From contig CAZQNY010000014.1 of assembly GCA_964594665.1 (NCBI GenBank), positions 1-44,437 of the forward strand: a stretch of DNA of 44,437 bases, read 5' to 3'. Position numbers and translations under genes: made by a program. A model generated the notes under the pieces. The model saw only the letters and a program-made list of their open reading frames with translations, ran no database searches and was not told the origin of the DNA. Shown here piece after piece: positions 28,701-36,554 of this stretch (positions within the stretch are counted from its first letter, which is position 1; every line of letters starts with the position of its first letter). The stretch is from BM520 sp964594665 (lineage in GTDB: Bacteria; Bacteroidota; Bacteroidia; Bacteroidales; BM520).

Positions 28701-28876
28701 CCAAGAATCTTTGTTGCATGATATGAAAAACATAATTTCCCATGATCTATATGATAATTCCAGTATCCGGAGTCGGTTAATTCCTGAAACTGGTCAAATA
28801 AATTTGGATCCACATGATTAAAACTATTGTCAGTACAGTCGTTGACACTTCTGGAAATATTATCTTTCTCCCCCAT
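25718..28876 (-). CDS. Multi-PAS/GAF hybrid histidine kinase with an atypical receiver (Asp to Glu)
   Basis: A 1052-residue protein without membrane segments. Domains: four PAS-like units (about 35-140, 152-265, 277-385, 400-510), GAF (about 530-672), HisKA with His706 (MSHEIRTP), HATPase (about 805-920, DSGIGIP, GGTGLGLAIS) and a receiver (about 931-1052). In the receiver the acidic pair (VEDDE), the VTAS threonine/serine and the SKP lysine are present, but the phospho-acceptor position in VFTEIRLP is Glu986; the codon at 25921-25919 reads GAA. Glu at this site often mimics phosphorylation or blocks it, so the receiver may be constitutive or a docking module. The kinase core looks complete. 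It is a single-gene unit; its partner is unknown. Confidence 0.94.
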   Translation of the reverse strand: MGEKDNISRSVNDCTDNSFNHVDPNLFDQFQELTDSGYWNYHIDHGKLCFSYHATKILGMGNTPKEINPAEIFKHLERKDFNRIRKIIQEHSSDKGKFKFETRFSLHGKKTKWIEITAIIQKNKGVITSGYGFMKDITIKKLGEFSISENEAKYRKLLDASEDLIFEFDEELRFTYFNNQLQSHLGYTLQELIGQHLTTIILEKDQELAFSTIKKVTLKKGKIKEIIHLLHKDGRVIAYEIHGITFSDQQKVERIMTIARNIDSKTREAYNLKESEERYKLLADSTQEAIFISESGYCIETNEKACEMFGYKYEELIGSWGTEILAPESRKQVDKKMRSGYREPYEAIALKKDGTRFPVMFFTAKETEYKGKKIRLTICRDISKEKKLQNEVIQQKQNLEKAEIVASFGNWEFHLEKGIAIISRGARLIYGLKEETEVYSINDLQNIPLRKYRIPLDNQLKNLIKKGQSYDTEFEIKRPCDNRIAYIKSIATYDQERDVVFGVIQEITKQKQNELQLQQTQQELIIKNNISNSFLKHTEKHFISSVLTILQQAFDSYYGALGFINKESKLEIPVIHRDLYDTEIEKTLILKKSQWSDIWGDALKTGMIFRNNELIKFPNGTKSIGYAIAAPIIKENATFGCLLLARDKHAYTDEEENFLFRLSSYIAPLLDTRLQEDHRKKELMAAKNKAEESDKLKSAFLANMSHEIRTPMNGIIGFSEMMLDPGIPGEQKQEFTSIIVESSRQLMNVVDDILEIAKLESGNIGYNESSFDLNQLLADIQIKYDRKVVEKGLRYITENTIDDAHASIRTDKEKLLQILENLIDNAIKFTKNGDIKVSYQLRGSLLEFSIKDSGIGIPADLHNAIFEHFRQADLNLTRRYGGTGLGLAISKSLVNFLGGEIWLTSVPDHGSTFYFTIPFNPLSAMPQKKDRIKKRTILIVEDDEISKRYFSKILEDKNIHIIFAANGEEAIRMVSHNPSISLVFTEIRLPVLDGISATKKIKTLRSDIHVIMVTASTRDEDMRNAYEAGCSNYFSKPISRANLDTIINKYLK

Positions 28877-28989
28877 GGTTATCCTGATTTGGCAATTAAT
28901 AAGTTCAAGCTCTTAAAAACATAAATATATAAAATTTTTTGTATAAACCTACTTTATGGAGAATTCTTAATGATATGGGGAGGAATATT

Positions 28990-29041
28990 GGAAAATTAAA
29001 AAGCCTTTAATTTCCATAATAATTTATGAAAACCAAAGGCT
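28990..29041 (-). terminator. Rho-independent terminator after the OsmC gene
   Basis: On the minus strand an 18-bp stem (arms 29041-29024 and 29019-29002) closes a 4-nt ATTA loop and is followed by TTTTTAATTTT. Three G-U wobble pairs are needed, so the plus-strand hairpin is weaker and it has no T-run. This fits termination of the minus-strand OsmC transcript, which ends at 29067, and insulates the kinase gene starting at 28876. Confidence 0.82.
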
Positions 29042-29066
29042 GATTATTTATAGCTGTATTCGTGCT

Positions 29067-29456
29067 TTATGTAGTAGAAACTGCAAATTCAGGAGGAGAG
29101 GCAAGATGTTTTTTTACAGCACACTGGTCAACGGCTTTTAATACAATGGGTTTGTATTTCTCCGGGAAATCCTCCGGAAGAATAACTTTCATATCGATTT
29201 TATCAATAAGACGTGTAACAGGATTCCATTGATGCTTTTGAATAATCTTTATATCATCAGTTGGTATACCTCGCTGTTGACAAAATCCTTTAACATAAAT
29301 TCCGGCACATGTTCCAAGTGACGCAAGAAAAAGATCAAATGGAGCTGGTGCTGTGCCGTCTCCTCCTGCTCTTACTGGTTGATCGGTTTTTACAATCTGG
29401 TTACCAATTTTGGCATTTACCTTTAAATTTTCTTCAAAAAATACTTCGAGTTCCAT
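29067..29456 (-). CDS. OsmC family protein
   Basis: I start at ATG 29456 (129 aa); the longer frame to 29495 would need a TTG start and adds a non-conserved basic tail. OsmC/Ohr proteins are thiol-dependent peroxidases of small hydroperoxides. The two conserved cysteines are present: Cys50 in LASLGTCAG and Cys112 in VDQCAVKKHL, along with the family's GGDGTAPAPFDLF loop. The length is normal. It is a single-gene unit closed by the terminator at 28990-29041. Whether it reduces organic peroxides or another substrate cannot be told from sequence. Confidence 0.92.
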   Translation of the reverse strand: MELEVFFEENLKVNAKIGNQIVKTDQPVRAGGDGTAPAPFDLFLASLGTCAGIYVKGFCQQRGIPTDDIKIIQKHQWNPVTRLIDKIDMKVILPEDFPEKYKPIVLKAVDQCAVKKHLASPPEFAVSTT

Positions 29457-29607
29457 ATTCAATTTAGTCTTTAATTTTATTGATAGTCTACGCAATTATG
29501 GTGCAAACTGAATCTGAACTGCTTTATTGTCAGTATTTATATAAATATATAGATATATAAATATGTGGTAATTTTCTGCTGTCAATATGGCATATTTCAG
29601 TCATATG

Positions 29608-32124
29608 CTACAGCTGGATTTTGAAATTCAGTGTAGGCGTAAATGGAATGGCTTCAGTGAAAAGAGTGATGCTTTCATTTTGACCGTAAACGATACGTTC
29701 AAAGTTTGAATATTTTATATTTTTTGTATTCAGGAGGTTTAAAATGGACACTCCTGCCTCCATATTTATTTTTTTAAACTGAAAGGAATAAGTACCTGCA
29801 ATATCCATACGGCTGTAGAATTGTTCCGTTAAACCGGCAGCTTCAAGATATAAAGGTAAAGCAACGCCACTGCCATAAACATAATTTGCACTGAAGTACC
29901 AGGGTTTGAAGTTTAGTAACAGTGCCGATTTTACCTCATGAAGCTGGTCATTGACAGCCCTTCGGTATAGCGGTCGTGCAAAGTATTCGAATTTTTCCAT
30001 GGTTCGGCTAAGAGTGTACGAAACCCATGCTGAGTGTTGACCAAAATCTTTACGAACATATATGTCAAGGCCAAGAGTATGTGAATCACCCAGGTAGATT
30101 CCTTCATCAGCATTGGAGGTGTTTCGAATATACCGCGAAATGTCATCAGTCTTTTTATAAAAAAACTCAACCGAGGCCTGAAATCCGGTTATTGCGTAAT
30201 TTGGCCCTATAGTATAATGATCGGAAGAGATTACAGGAATGGAATTGCCATCACAGGTTATCCAGAAATACCTTATTCTTCCGCTGTCGTCCAGCATTTG
30301 TGTCTTTGAAATGTATTGATAATACCTGCCAATGCCAAAGTTTAGCCTGATTTCATCGTTTGCGATAAACGAACCGGTTAGCCTGGGCTCGGCATAAAAA
30401 CGGTTTGTGGATGAAGCATAATTTATTCGTAATCCCGGAGTAAACAGGAGGTGACTGCCAATAGAAATTTTATCCTGAATATAGCTTGTTAATCTTAATG
30501 AAGAGCTCTCAATTGTTGTTATCCTGGTGCCGGTACTGTCAGTATTTAAAGCAGAACCATTGGCAACGACACCGGCGGCAAATTCCAGTGTGTGGTTTTG
30601 CCCTGCCTGTATCTGGTTTTCAAATTTAACCGTTGCCTCATTGATGCTGTTATGTGTTGTGTAGTCTTGTTTGGAAATGGTATCCAATGTAATTTGGTTG
30701 TAAATATCGTAACTGTCGTTCCAGGTGGTGGCCAAACTGCCAAATGAAAAGAGAATACTGCTTCTGTTGCCTTTCTTCCAGTTTTTGCCATAGTAAAGCG
30801 AAAAGCCCAGCTGCTGATTATCTTCATCAGCACTTCTTTCAAAAGCTTTATTAGTGCCTAAATCTTCATTTATCTTGTAACCAAATTTATCACCGGCACC
30901 AAACAGGCTGAAATAGAAGAGGTTTCCGGTTTTTGTTTGTGTGGAATACTTGGCATTAATATCTCTGAATGCATAATTGGGAATAATTTTAATATCAACA
31001 GGTATTTCACTGTTGCCATAATTTCTTGATATCGTATAGGTTTCCGGATTATAAAGATTATAATAAGTGTGACGAAAAGCCAGAGACAAAGCACTTTGCC
31101 TGAAGAGCGGTATCTCTACTAATGAACTGATTGTGAAGTTGTTGATATTTGTTTGCAGCGAAAAATCTTTTGTATTTCCATTAATGCCTGTAATGTTAAC
31201 AATGCCGCCAACGCGACCTCCGTATTTTGCGTCGTAACTGCTTTTTAATACTTCTATATCTTTAGAAATAAGTGGGTTAACTGCGCCGATATTGTCATTA
31301 TAGTTTTTTACACCAAAAACAGTAAAACCGTCAAATATGACTTTGGACTGGCCTTCGTACGATCCCCTGATAATAAGGTCGTTGCTTGATTCGCCGGCGG
31401 CCAGGATGCCTGGCTGCAGCCTCATAAGGTTGTAGATGCTGTTGTCGGCATTTCCCGGTAAATGAAAACCAATCATTTTGTTTAACCGCATAATCCCGGC
31501 CTGCTGGCCGATCTGACTTGCCTTTTCAAGAAGCCTGTCTGTTATGGTAACCATTTTTAATCCTATAAACGATGGTTCAAGGCCAATTACACAGCTGCCG
31601 GGTTTCGTTATAATCGTATCGGTGATGTAATACCCAAGATAAGAGGCTTTTAAGCTGATGCTTTGTTCGGTAGTATTAAACGTGAAATTCCCATTGATGT
31701 CTGTTATTGTTTTGTTGCCATTGGCGACCACATGCGAGTAGGGAAGAGGCTCTCCGGTGCGTCTGTCTTTAATAATCCCTGTATAGATGTATTGAACAAC
31801 AGGTTTGCTTTCCGGGGTGATTAGGACAACAATCCCTTTTTGTTCCATTTTTAAAGGGAATTCAGAGAGAATGGATTCAATTGCCTCAATTGCATTCTTA
31901 TATGTATTGTGATCGGTAATTGTGTATGTTGACAGCAGATTGTCGTCAAATGAAAGCTGAACACCGCTGGTCTTGCGAATTTCTATCAGCACTTTGTTCA
32001 GTGGTTGCCGGTCAGCATCAATTGTTATCTCCTGCCCACGGGCATTAATCGCTGCAAAAACAAAAAATGAAAGCAACAGAAGGATATTAGTTCTGTTGAT
32101 TCGTGCCATTTTCAGATATAACAT
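29608..32124 (-). CDS. TonB-dependent transducer-type receptor with STN domain
   Basis: An 838-residue receptor; a second ATG (32109) gives a more usual signal peptide start (MARINRT, then LLLLSFFVFAA). STN domain at about 30-105 (QPLNKVLIEIRKTSGVQLSF), carboxypeptidase-regulatory-like domain at about 113-190 (YTGIIKDRRTGEPLPYSHV), plug at about 195-310 (IIRGSYEGQSKVIFDGFTVF, YGGRVGGIVNITG) and a barrel ending in LNFKIQL. The gene overlaps the 3' end of the FecR gene, and the STN domain is what contacts FecR in FecA-like signalling. The set is therefore a cell-surface signalling cassette in which ligand binding releases the sigma factor. No SusD-like or enzyme gene accompanies it, so the ligand is unknown. 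Confidence 0.93.
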   Translation of the reverse strand: MLYLKMARINRTNILLLLSFFVFAAINARGQEITIDADRQPLNKVLIEIRKTSGVQLSFDDNLLSTYTITDHNTYKNAIEAIESILSEFPLKMEQKGIVVLITPESKPVVQYIYTGIIKDRRTGEPLPYSHVVANGNKTITDINGNFTFNTTEQSISLKASYLGYYITDTIITKPGSCVIGLEPSFIGLKMVTITDRLLEKASQIGQQAGIMRLNKMIGFHLPGNADNSIYNLMRLQPGILAAGESSNDLIIRGSYEGQSKVIFDGFTVFGVKNYNDNIGAVNPLISKDIEVLKSSYDAKYGGRVGGIVNITGINGNTKDFSLQTNINNFTISSLVEIPLFRQSALSLAFRHTYYNLYNPETYTISRNYGNSEIPVDIKIIPNYAFRDINAKYSTQTKTGNLFYFSLFGAGDKFGYKINEDLGTNKAFERSADEDNQQLGFSLYYGKNWKKGNRSSILFSFGSLATTWNDSYDIYNQITLDTISKQDYTTHNSINEATVKFENQIQAGQNHTLEFAAGVVANGSALNTDSTGTRITTIESSSLRLTSYIQDKISIGSHLLFTPGLRINYASSTNRFYAEPRLTGSFIANDEIRLNFGIGRYYQYISKTQMLDDSGRIRYFWITCDGNSIPVISSDHYTIGPNYAITGFQASVEFFYKKTDDISRYIRNTSNADEGIYLGDSHTLGLDIYVRKDFGQHSAWVSYTLSRTMEKFEYFARPLYRRAVNDQLHEVKSALLLNFKPWYFSANYVYGSGVALPLYLEAAGLTEQFYSRMDIAGTYSFQFKKINMEAGVSILNLLNTKNIKYSNFERIVYGQNESITLFTEAIPFTPTLNFKIQL

Positions 32125-32956
32125 AGGTTCGTGCCTTCGTTTTTACAAAGGTAAAGCCAAACGCCCTGCATACCAAATCCAGGACTGTTTCCGCATCCAT
32201 TGATTTGGAAAAGAAACCAGTATAGCGATGGCTGTTGACAGTATATTCAATTGTAATATTGTATTGACGCATGATTTCTTCCCACACCTCGCTGAGTTCG
32301 GTGCCTGTGAATGTGAACATATAGTTTCGCCATCCACTAATTTCCCTGACCGGAGTTTCAGCCTGTAGTTGAAATGTTCCGCTGGGTTGCAAAACGGCCT
32401 GTTCACCGGGGTTAATTACAACTTGCTGGTTTGTTACGGAAGCTTCAGCACGTACTTTTCCTGTAAAACAGGTTACCTTGTATTGTTCTTCCCTGGCGTA
32501 AATATTAAAGGATGTTCCAAGCACTGTAGTGGAGCCTTTTTCTGAAACCACGGTAAAGGAACTGCCCTTTTTGACCATGAAAAAGCCTTCACCTTCGAAG
32601 TCAGCATCCCTGTTGATCCTCCACCAGTAAGGATGCCATGAAATGGATGACCCTGCATTTAATTCCACTTCTGATCCATCCGGGAGACTGACAAGGAGGT
32701 GCTCTCCGTTATCCGTAAATGCCGATTGAGTGTAAAGGCGCATAAATAATGTAATCCCTGCCAGCAGTAATATTGCAGCGGCAATCGAAGTTGTGAAATA
32801 TATTCTTCTTTTACTTGTTCGTTTTTTTGCTGCTTTACTCTGAAGATCGTTCCAAACCTCCCCGCGGCTTTTACTCCATGCTACACTGGCGCTACCCAGG
32901 TGGTTATCCATTATCTCCTGAAGCCTGTTGTCGTTATGTGGTTTATCCTGTGTCAT
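32087..32956 (-). CDS. FecR family anti-sigma factor
   Basis: A 289-residue single-pass inner-membrane protein: a cytoplasmic N-terminus (1-52) with VWNDLQSKAAKK, a membrane helix (about 53-73), a periplasmic FecR domain (about 82-175, LPDGSEVELNAGSSISWHPY, TTVLGTSFNIYA, GEQAVL) and a DUF4974 tail (about 210-285, FTGTELSEVWEEIMRQYNI). It holds the ECF sigma factor inactive until the TBDT's STN domain signals. The start overlaps the sigma stop by 4 nt, and its 3' end overlaps the TBDT start by up to 38 nt, so all three are translationally linked. Confidence 0.94.
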   Translation of the reverse strand: MTQDKPHNDNRLQEIMDNHLGSASVAWSKSRGEVWNDLQSKAAKKRTSKRRIYFTTSIAAAILLLAGITLFMRLYTQSAFTDNGEHLLVSLPDGSEVELNAGSSISWHPYWWRINRDADFEGEGFFMVKKGSSFTVVSEKGSTTVLGTSFNIYAREEQYKVTCFTGKVRAEASVTNQQVVINPGEQAVLQPSGTFQLQAETPVREISGWRNYMFTFTGTELSEVWEEIMRQYNITIEYTVNSHRYTGFFSKSMDAETVLDLVCRAFGFTFVKTKARTYVISENGTNQQN

Positions 32957-33438
32957 GGCTGTAATACTTTACGGAGGGTGTTAAGGGCACCGCTCATTCT
33001 TTTTTCAACGGCTTTTGTGCTTATGTCTAGTCTTGATGCTATTTCTGAATATTTTAGCGATTCTATCCTCGACATCAAAAAAACAGTGCGCTGGTTCTCC
33101 GGTAATTGTGTTAATGCTGCTTCATATTTTTTTGTCAGTTCCTGAAATGTGACCTGTTCTTCCGGCGTCAATGAAGATGAATGGGGTTGAAGGGATAACC
33201 TGTATTTAGCCTCTGATTGTTTTTTTCGGTATGAGCTGACAATCATGTCGGCAGCAATTTTATAGATCAATGCCGGAATGGCTTCTTTTTTCAGGTAGAA
33301 TTTCTTTTCCCAGAGTTTTAAAAATACTTCCTGAGCTATATCTGTTGCCAATTCCTGATCCCCGCAACGATACAAAATGTACGACCTGACCGGGTCGAAC
33401 CATGTATTGAAAACCAATTTGAAGGTATCTTCACTCAA
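32953..33438 (-). CDS. ECF RNA polymerase sigma-70 factor (FecI-like)
   Basis: A 161-residue ECF sigma factor. Region 2 is about 5-72 (DPVRSYILYRCGDQELATDIAQEVFLKLWE split across the helix) and region 4 about 100-155 (LPENQRTVFLMSRIESLKYSEIA, then KAVEKRMSGALNTLRK). The only plausible start I can see is a TTG at 33438: an in-frame stop lies 7 codons upstream and the next ATG is deep inside region 2. It is followed by FecR (ATGA overlap) and then the TBDT. By family role it activates its own cassette, probably together with unlinked genes. Confidence 0.94.
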   Translation of the reverse strand: MSEDTFKLVFNTWFDPVRSYILYRCGDQELATDIAQEVFLKLWEKKFYLKKEAIPALIYKIAADMIVSSYRKKQSEAKYRLSLQPHSSSLTPEEQVTFQELTKKYEAALTQLPENQRTVFLMSRIESLKYSEIASRLDISTKAVEKRMSGALNTLRKVLQP

Positions 33439-33465
33439 TGTTCCGGATTTTATGGGTTAAAGATA

Positions 33466-33504
33466 TTAAAAACAGGGCAATGTTAATGTGTCTTGCCCTG
33501 TTTT
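33466..33504 (-). terminator. Terminator after the lipoprotein gene (12-bp perfect stem)
   Basis: AAAACAGGGCAA at 33469-33480 and TTGCCCTGTTTT at 33493-33504 form a perfect 12-bp inverted repeat with a 12-nt loop. On the minus strand the stem is followed by a T-run (TGTTTTTAATATC). It lies 10 nt after the lipoprotein stop codon and 30 nt before the sigma factor start, so the sigma cassette must have its own promoter in the short gap that follows. Confidence 0.85.
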
Positions 33505-33514
33505 CTGTCAATCT

Positions 33515-34420
33515 TTATCCACGGTGCTTCCATTTCCTTCCACCAATGGTTATCTCATACTCTTCGCCTTCATAAACAACGGTTGCAATATCGTCGCACT
33601 CTCCGTTACCATAGTCAATGGTTAGAATCAAAACCCCGTTGTTGCTGAATTCAATTATACCCTGAACAATCCACCGACAGTCACCTTTTTTCATTAGTGG
33701 GTCTGTTATCTCCTTGAGGTAGACGTCTGTTTCATTATGTGTAATCGTTATATCTCCTGTAATAACCATTACATCGTCAAGAGGATTGAATGTAGTCTCC
33801 AGGCCACTGACCCACTCTGTGACCAGATTCTCCTGGCGTGTCATTGTGGATTCATCCGGGAAGGTGAAGGCCATATTACTGGTAACAGTATACATTCGTG
33901 AGTTTACAAAATCCCCTGTAAATACATTCGAACGTGTGCCATTAATGCCAATGGTATCAAAAACAAAGTTTGAGAATGTTACGGTTCGCTCTGCACCATC
34001 AAAAATAAGGGGTGAAGACATATAGATTTCAACAACACCGGCAACAATAAACCCACCGTTGAGCATCGTGCTGTCGCCATAATTGAAGGTAATGGTTTTC
34101 GGGAATCCACCCGGTTCGGAAACAATCGAGATGTCCGGGCATTGATGCAGGATATTTCGTCCATATCCTTTGTCCAAATACTGGGCAGGGATTTCATTGT
34201 TATTGTCTTCAATGGCCTGAACCATTTTATCATCCCCTGTAAAGAGGTCTACTTCATAGCCTAATTCCTCAACGGCTGCTTCAACTGTTGCGTCAGCTGT
34301 TGTTATTTTTTCAAGAGATTCCATTTCAGTTTGTGACGTGGCGGAATCTTCCTCTTTTTCACAGGCAAAGAATAATGTGGTTACTGCAATGAGTCCGAAT
34401 ACTAAAAATAATTTTTTCAT
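33515..34420 (-). CDS. Lipoprotein of unknown function
   Basis: A 301-residue protein with a lipoprotein signal peptide: MKKLFLVFG..., lipobox LFFAC, Cys20, followed by acidic EKEED. I recognise no family. Residues about 25-80 are acidic and helical. From about 100 the protein looks beta-rich with alternating residues (ITFNYGDSTMLNGGFIVAGV, FSNFVFDTIGINGTRSN), and the C-terminus is basic (GGRKWKHRG). It ends at a strong terminator and starts 116 nt after the DUF2892 gene, so it is likely a single-gene unit. A surface or periplasmic location is inferred from the lipobox. Confidence 0.75.
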   Translation of the reverse strand: MKKLFLVFGLIAVTTLFFACEKEEDSATSQTEMESLEKITTADATVEAAVEELGYEVDLFTGDDKMVQAIEDNNNEIPAQYLDKGYGRNILHQCPDISIVSEPGGFPKTITFNYGDSTMLNGGFIVAGVVEIYMSSPLIFDGAERTVTFSNFVFDTIGINGTRSNVFTGDFVNSRMYTVTSNMAFTFPDESTMTRQENLVTEWVSGLETTFNPLDDVMVITGDITITHNETDVYLKEITDPLMKKGDCRWIVQGIIEFSNNGVLILTIDYGNGECDDIATVVYEGEEYEITIGGRKWKHRG

Positions 34421-34536
34421 GATAGAATTTTTTTATGGATGAATATCATTTTACTGTACACCGCACAGTTATCCATTTACCCTACCATGTTTGTGAATTT
34501 TTTTTAAAAAATATGGATAATAAAATTTGGTCCTGC

Positions 34537-34743
34537 TTAATCTTTTGATTTACAGGTTTTTATTCCCATTAGCCAGTACAGCGGGCAAAAGCGTACAAAG
34601 CTTGTAATGGCAAAAATAACAGCAATAATTCCCAGAATCAGTGCCAGTCTGCCTTCTATAGCTTCAGTAAAATAAAGTATTGCGATAACAATTACGATAA
34701 CAATTCTGATAATTCTGTCAATAGCACCCATATTTGATTTCAT
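34537..34743 (-). CDS. DUF2892 small membrane protein
   Basis: A 68-residue protein with two membrane helices (about 9-26 and 29-50), an N-terminal NMGAIDRIIRI and the C-terminal motif FCPLYWLMGIKTC, which are typical of DUF2892, the domain also found at the C-terminus of the rhodanese-like YgaP. A clear Shine-Dalgarno GGAGG precedes the ATG by about 7 nt, which is uncommon in this phylum. It lies just beyond the terminator of the ORP-like operon. Function unknown; the domain often occurs near sulfur-transfer or redox proteins, so a link to that operon is possible but not shown. Confidence 0.85.
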   Translation of the reverse strand: MKSNMGAIDRIIRIVIVIVIAILYFTEAIEGRLALILGIIAVIFAITSFVRFCPLYWLMGIKTCKSKD

Positions 34744-34796
34744 ACGACCTCCGTTTTAAATATAACAGTTGTCTTGATGTTTTGTTGGTGTTCAAA

Positions 34797-34824
34797 TAAA
34801 AAAGGCCTGCCTAAAAGACAGACC
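34797..34824 (-). terminator. Terminator of the ORP-like operon
   Basis: On the minus strand GGTCTGTC (34824-34817) pairs with GGCAGGCC (34811-34804) through a 5-nt loop, with two G-U pairs, and is followed by TTTTTTATTTG. It lies 36 nt after the flavoprotein stop at 34860 and closes the six-gene operon. Confidence 0.85.
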
Positions 34825-34859
34825 CTTCCAAATCAAAACGATTCAGACTATGAACAGTA

Positions 34860-36203
34860 TTACATTTTTGTTGCAGCATTCTCAGCAGCTTTGATCAGGG
34901 GATAGCCTGCCGGAGATGCAGTAAGTAATGGATGGGTTCCTATTTGGGCCGTAAGCAGTGAGTTAATGCTCATGCGGTTTTGAATCATGATACCAATGGT
35001 GTTGGTGAGTTCACCGATAGATAATCCACCTGCAACCTCTCCACCAAGGATAACACCGGATTCTTTTCCAATGATAAGCTTCACATACTGCTTATGAGTG
35101 TCTTCCAGTGTTCCGGGATGACGGTCAATGCCTTCAAACTGTCCGGTAATAATATCAAAACCTTCTGCACGGGCTACTGATTCAGTAAGACCGGCAACGC
35201 CAAAGCCTGTATCGCCAAGTGCAGTGGCAAAGATAGAAATGGTACCGCTGAATGTTTTGATAGCTGATAATTTGTAAAGGTTCATCCCTGCAATACGTGC
35301 TTCAGCACATGCAGTTGATGCAAGCATAACCTTGCTTGTTTTACGGGTTACGAAGTCGCGTTTCTCAGCACAGTCACCAACAGCAAAGATGTCAGGTCTC
35401 TCTGTACGCATATATTCATCCACAATTATAGAGCCATGCTCGTTCAATGGAATGTTACACTGTTTTGCCAACTCTACATTAGGGCGATATCCCATAGCGA
35501 GAACAACAGCATCAGCGTCCAGTGTCTCACCATTTTCAAGTTTTACACCTTCTACTTTTTCCGTACCAACAATTTCTGTTACACCCGTACCGGTAATGAT
35601 GTTAACACCTCTTTCAGAAAGAATTTTTTCTGCACGAAGGCAGATGTCTTCGTCAAAAGCAAGGCCAAGGATATGAGGAAGTTTCTCAACGAGAGTAACC
35701 TCTTTACCTGCTTTTCTGAGTTCGTCAGAGAGTTCAACACCAATGAAACCAGCCCCAATGGCAATAATTTTTTTCATACCTTCGAGTTGCTTCTGCATCT
35801 CATCAAGATAAACTTTATCTTTTGGTACAGCGAAAACGTTTTTCAGGTCAGAACCTTTGAGCCATGTTGGGTGGTAAGGGGTAGAACCAGTACCCAGAAC
35901 AAGTTTGTCATAGCTTACTGTTCCGGCATTTTTTACTTCAACAGTTTTCTCTTTGCAGTTAATAGAAAGAACTTCATCATGAAGGATATCTACTCCAGCA
36001 GCTTCAAATGCTTTTTCTGCAGGAAGAATATCTTTATCACTGCTGTGAACCGTTCCAAAGATGTAAGGGATACCACAAGGGATAAGGGTTTTTGGTTGTT
36101 TTGTGATTACCGTTACTGATTTGTCTTTGTTAACGCGTTTTGCTGTAGTAGCCGCTACAAGTCCGGCAGCGCTACTACCGATTACTAATACATCTGTTTT
36201 CAT
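34860..36203 (-). CDS. FAD-dependent pyridine nucleotide-disulfide oxidoreductase, CoA-disulfide reductase/NADH oxidase-like
   Basis: A 447-residue flavoprotein. The FAD motif is VIGSSAAGLVAA (8-19), the conserved redox cysteine is Cys43 in LIPCGIPY, the NAD(P)H motif is AIGAGFIGVELSDEL (about 149-163), and IFAVGDCAE is the second FAD contact. The C-terminal dimerisation domain is complete. A single active-site Cys in this position is typical of CoA-disulfide reductases, NADH oxidases and NADH peroxidases, not of dihydrolipoamide dehydrogenases, which have CxxxxC. It is the last gene of an operon with two ferredoxin-ATPases and two NifX-like proteins; a role in electron or sulfur transfer with those partners is inferred. 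Confidence 0.9.
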   Translation of the reverse strand: MKTDVLVIGSSAAGLVAATTAKRVNKDKSVTVITKQPKTLIPCGIPYIFGTVHSSDKDILPAEKAFEAAGVDILHDEVLSINCKEKTVEVKNAGTVSYDKLVLGTGSTPYHPTWLKGSDLKNVFAVPKDKVYLDEMQKQLEGMKKIIAIGAGFIGVELSDELRKAGKEVTLVEKLPHILGLAFDEDICLRAEKILSERGVNIITGTGVTEIVGTEKVEGVKLENGETLDADAVVLAMGYRPNVELAKQCNIPLNEHGSIIVDEYMRTERPDIFAVGDCAEKRDFVTRKTSKVMLASTACAEARIAGMNLYKLSAIKTFSGTISIFATALGDTGFGVAGLTESVARAEGFDIITGQFEGIDRHPGTLEDTHKQYVKLIIGKESGVILGGEVAGGLSIGELTNTIGIMIQNRMSINSLLTAQIGTHPLLTASPAGYPLIKAAENAATKM

Positions 36204-36213
36204 AGTGTGAATA

Positions 36214-36552
36214 TTAAAAATGAGTTAATGAGTTGCCGATATATTTTTGTAAGGCTTGTTCTGCAGTTAACCCGGCGGCACCCACATACACTTCAATTCC
36301 TTTGCTCTGCAGCACTGTCGCTGCATTCCCTCCGGGGCCATTACCGGTTATTAGTACCTCTGCACCGGTTTCCAGCATGCGTTGAGCTGTTTTGGGGCCG
36401 GCGCCATGGTTGTCATTTGCAGTATCTCTGTTATCTACTACATCTGCAGTTTTTGCCTCTGTGTCGTATACAAGAATATACATTGTTCTTCCAAAACGCG
36501 GATCCATTTCCGCATTCATATCTGTACCTTTTGTTGTAAATGCAATTTTCAT
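36214..36552 (-). CDS. NifB/NifX/NafY-family (dinitrogenase cofactor-like) small protein, cysteine-free
   Basis: A 112-residue member of the NifX/NafY-like fold (MKIAFTTKGTDMNAEMDPRFGR start, VLITGNGPGGNAATVL, EVYVGAAGLTAEQAL). Family members bind metal-sulfur cofactor precursors; in Desulfovibrio the orange protein ORP of this family carries a Mo-Cu-S cluster. No nif structural gene is present here, so this is not evidence of nitrogen fixation. The protein has no cysteine at all. It lies 2 nt after a MinD-type ferredoxin ATPase and 10 nt before the flavoprotein. Confidence 0.9.
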   Translation of the reverse strand: MKIAFTTKGTDMNAEMDPRFGRTMYILVYDTEAKTADVVDNRDTANDNHGAGPKTAQRMLETGAEVLITGNGPGGNAATVLQSKGIEVYVGAAGLTAEQALQKYIGNSLTHF

Positions 36553-36554
36553 GG

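Noticed and set aside
29530..29565. AT-rich palindromic-looking stretch as an origin or attachment site
   Set aside because: It is short, simple TATA/ATAT sequence with no DnaA boxes, direct repeats or integrase gene nearby.
35436..36119. Plus-strand frame of 227 codons
   Set aside because: It is antisense to the CoA-disulfide-reductase-like gene, which has complete catalytic motifs; no motif in the antisense product.
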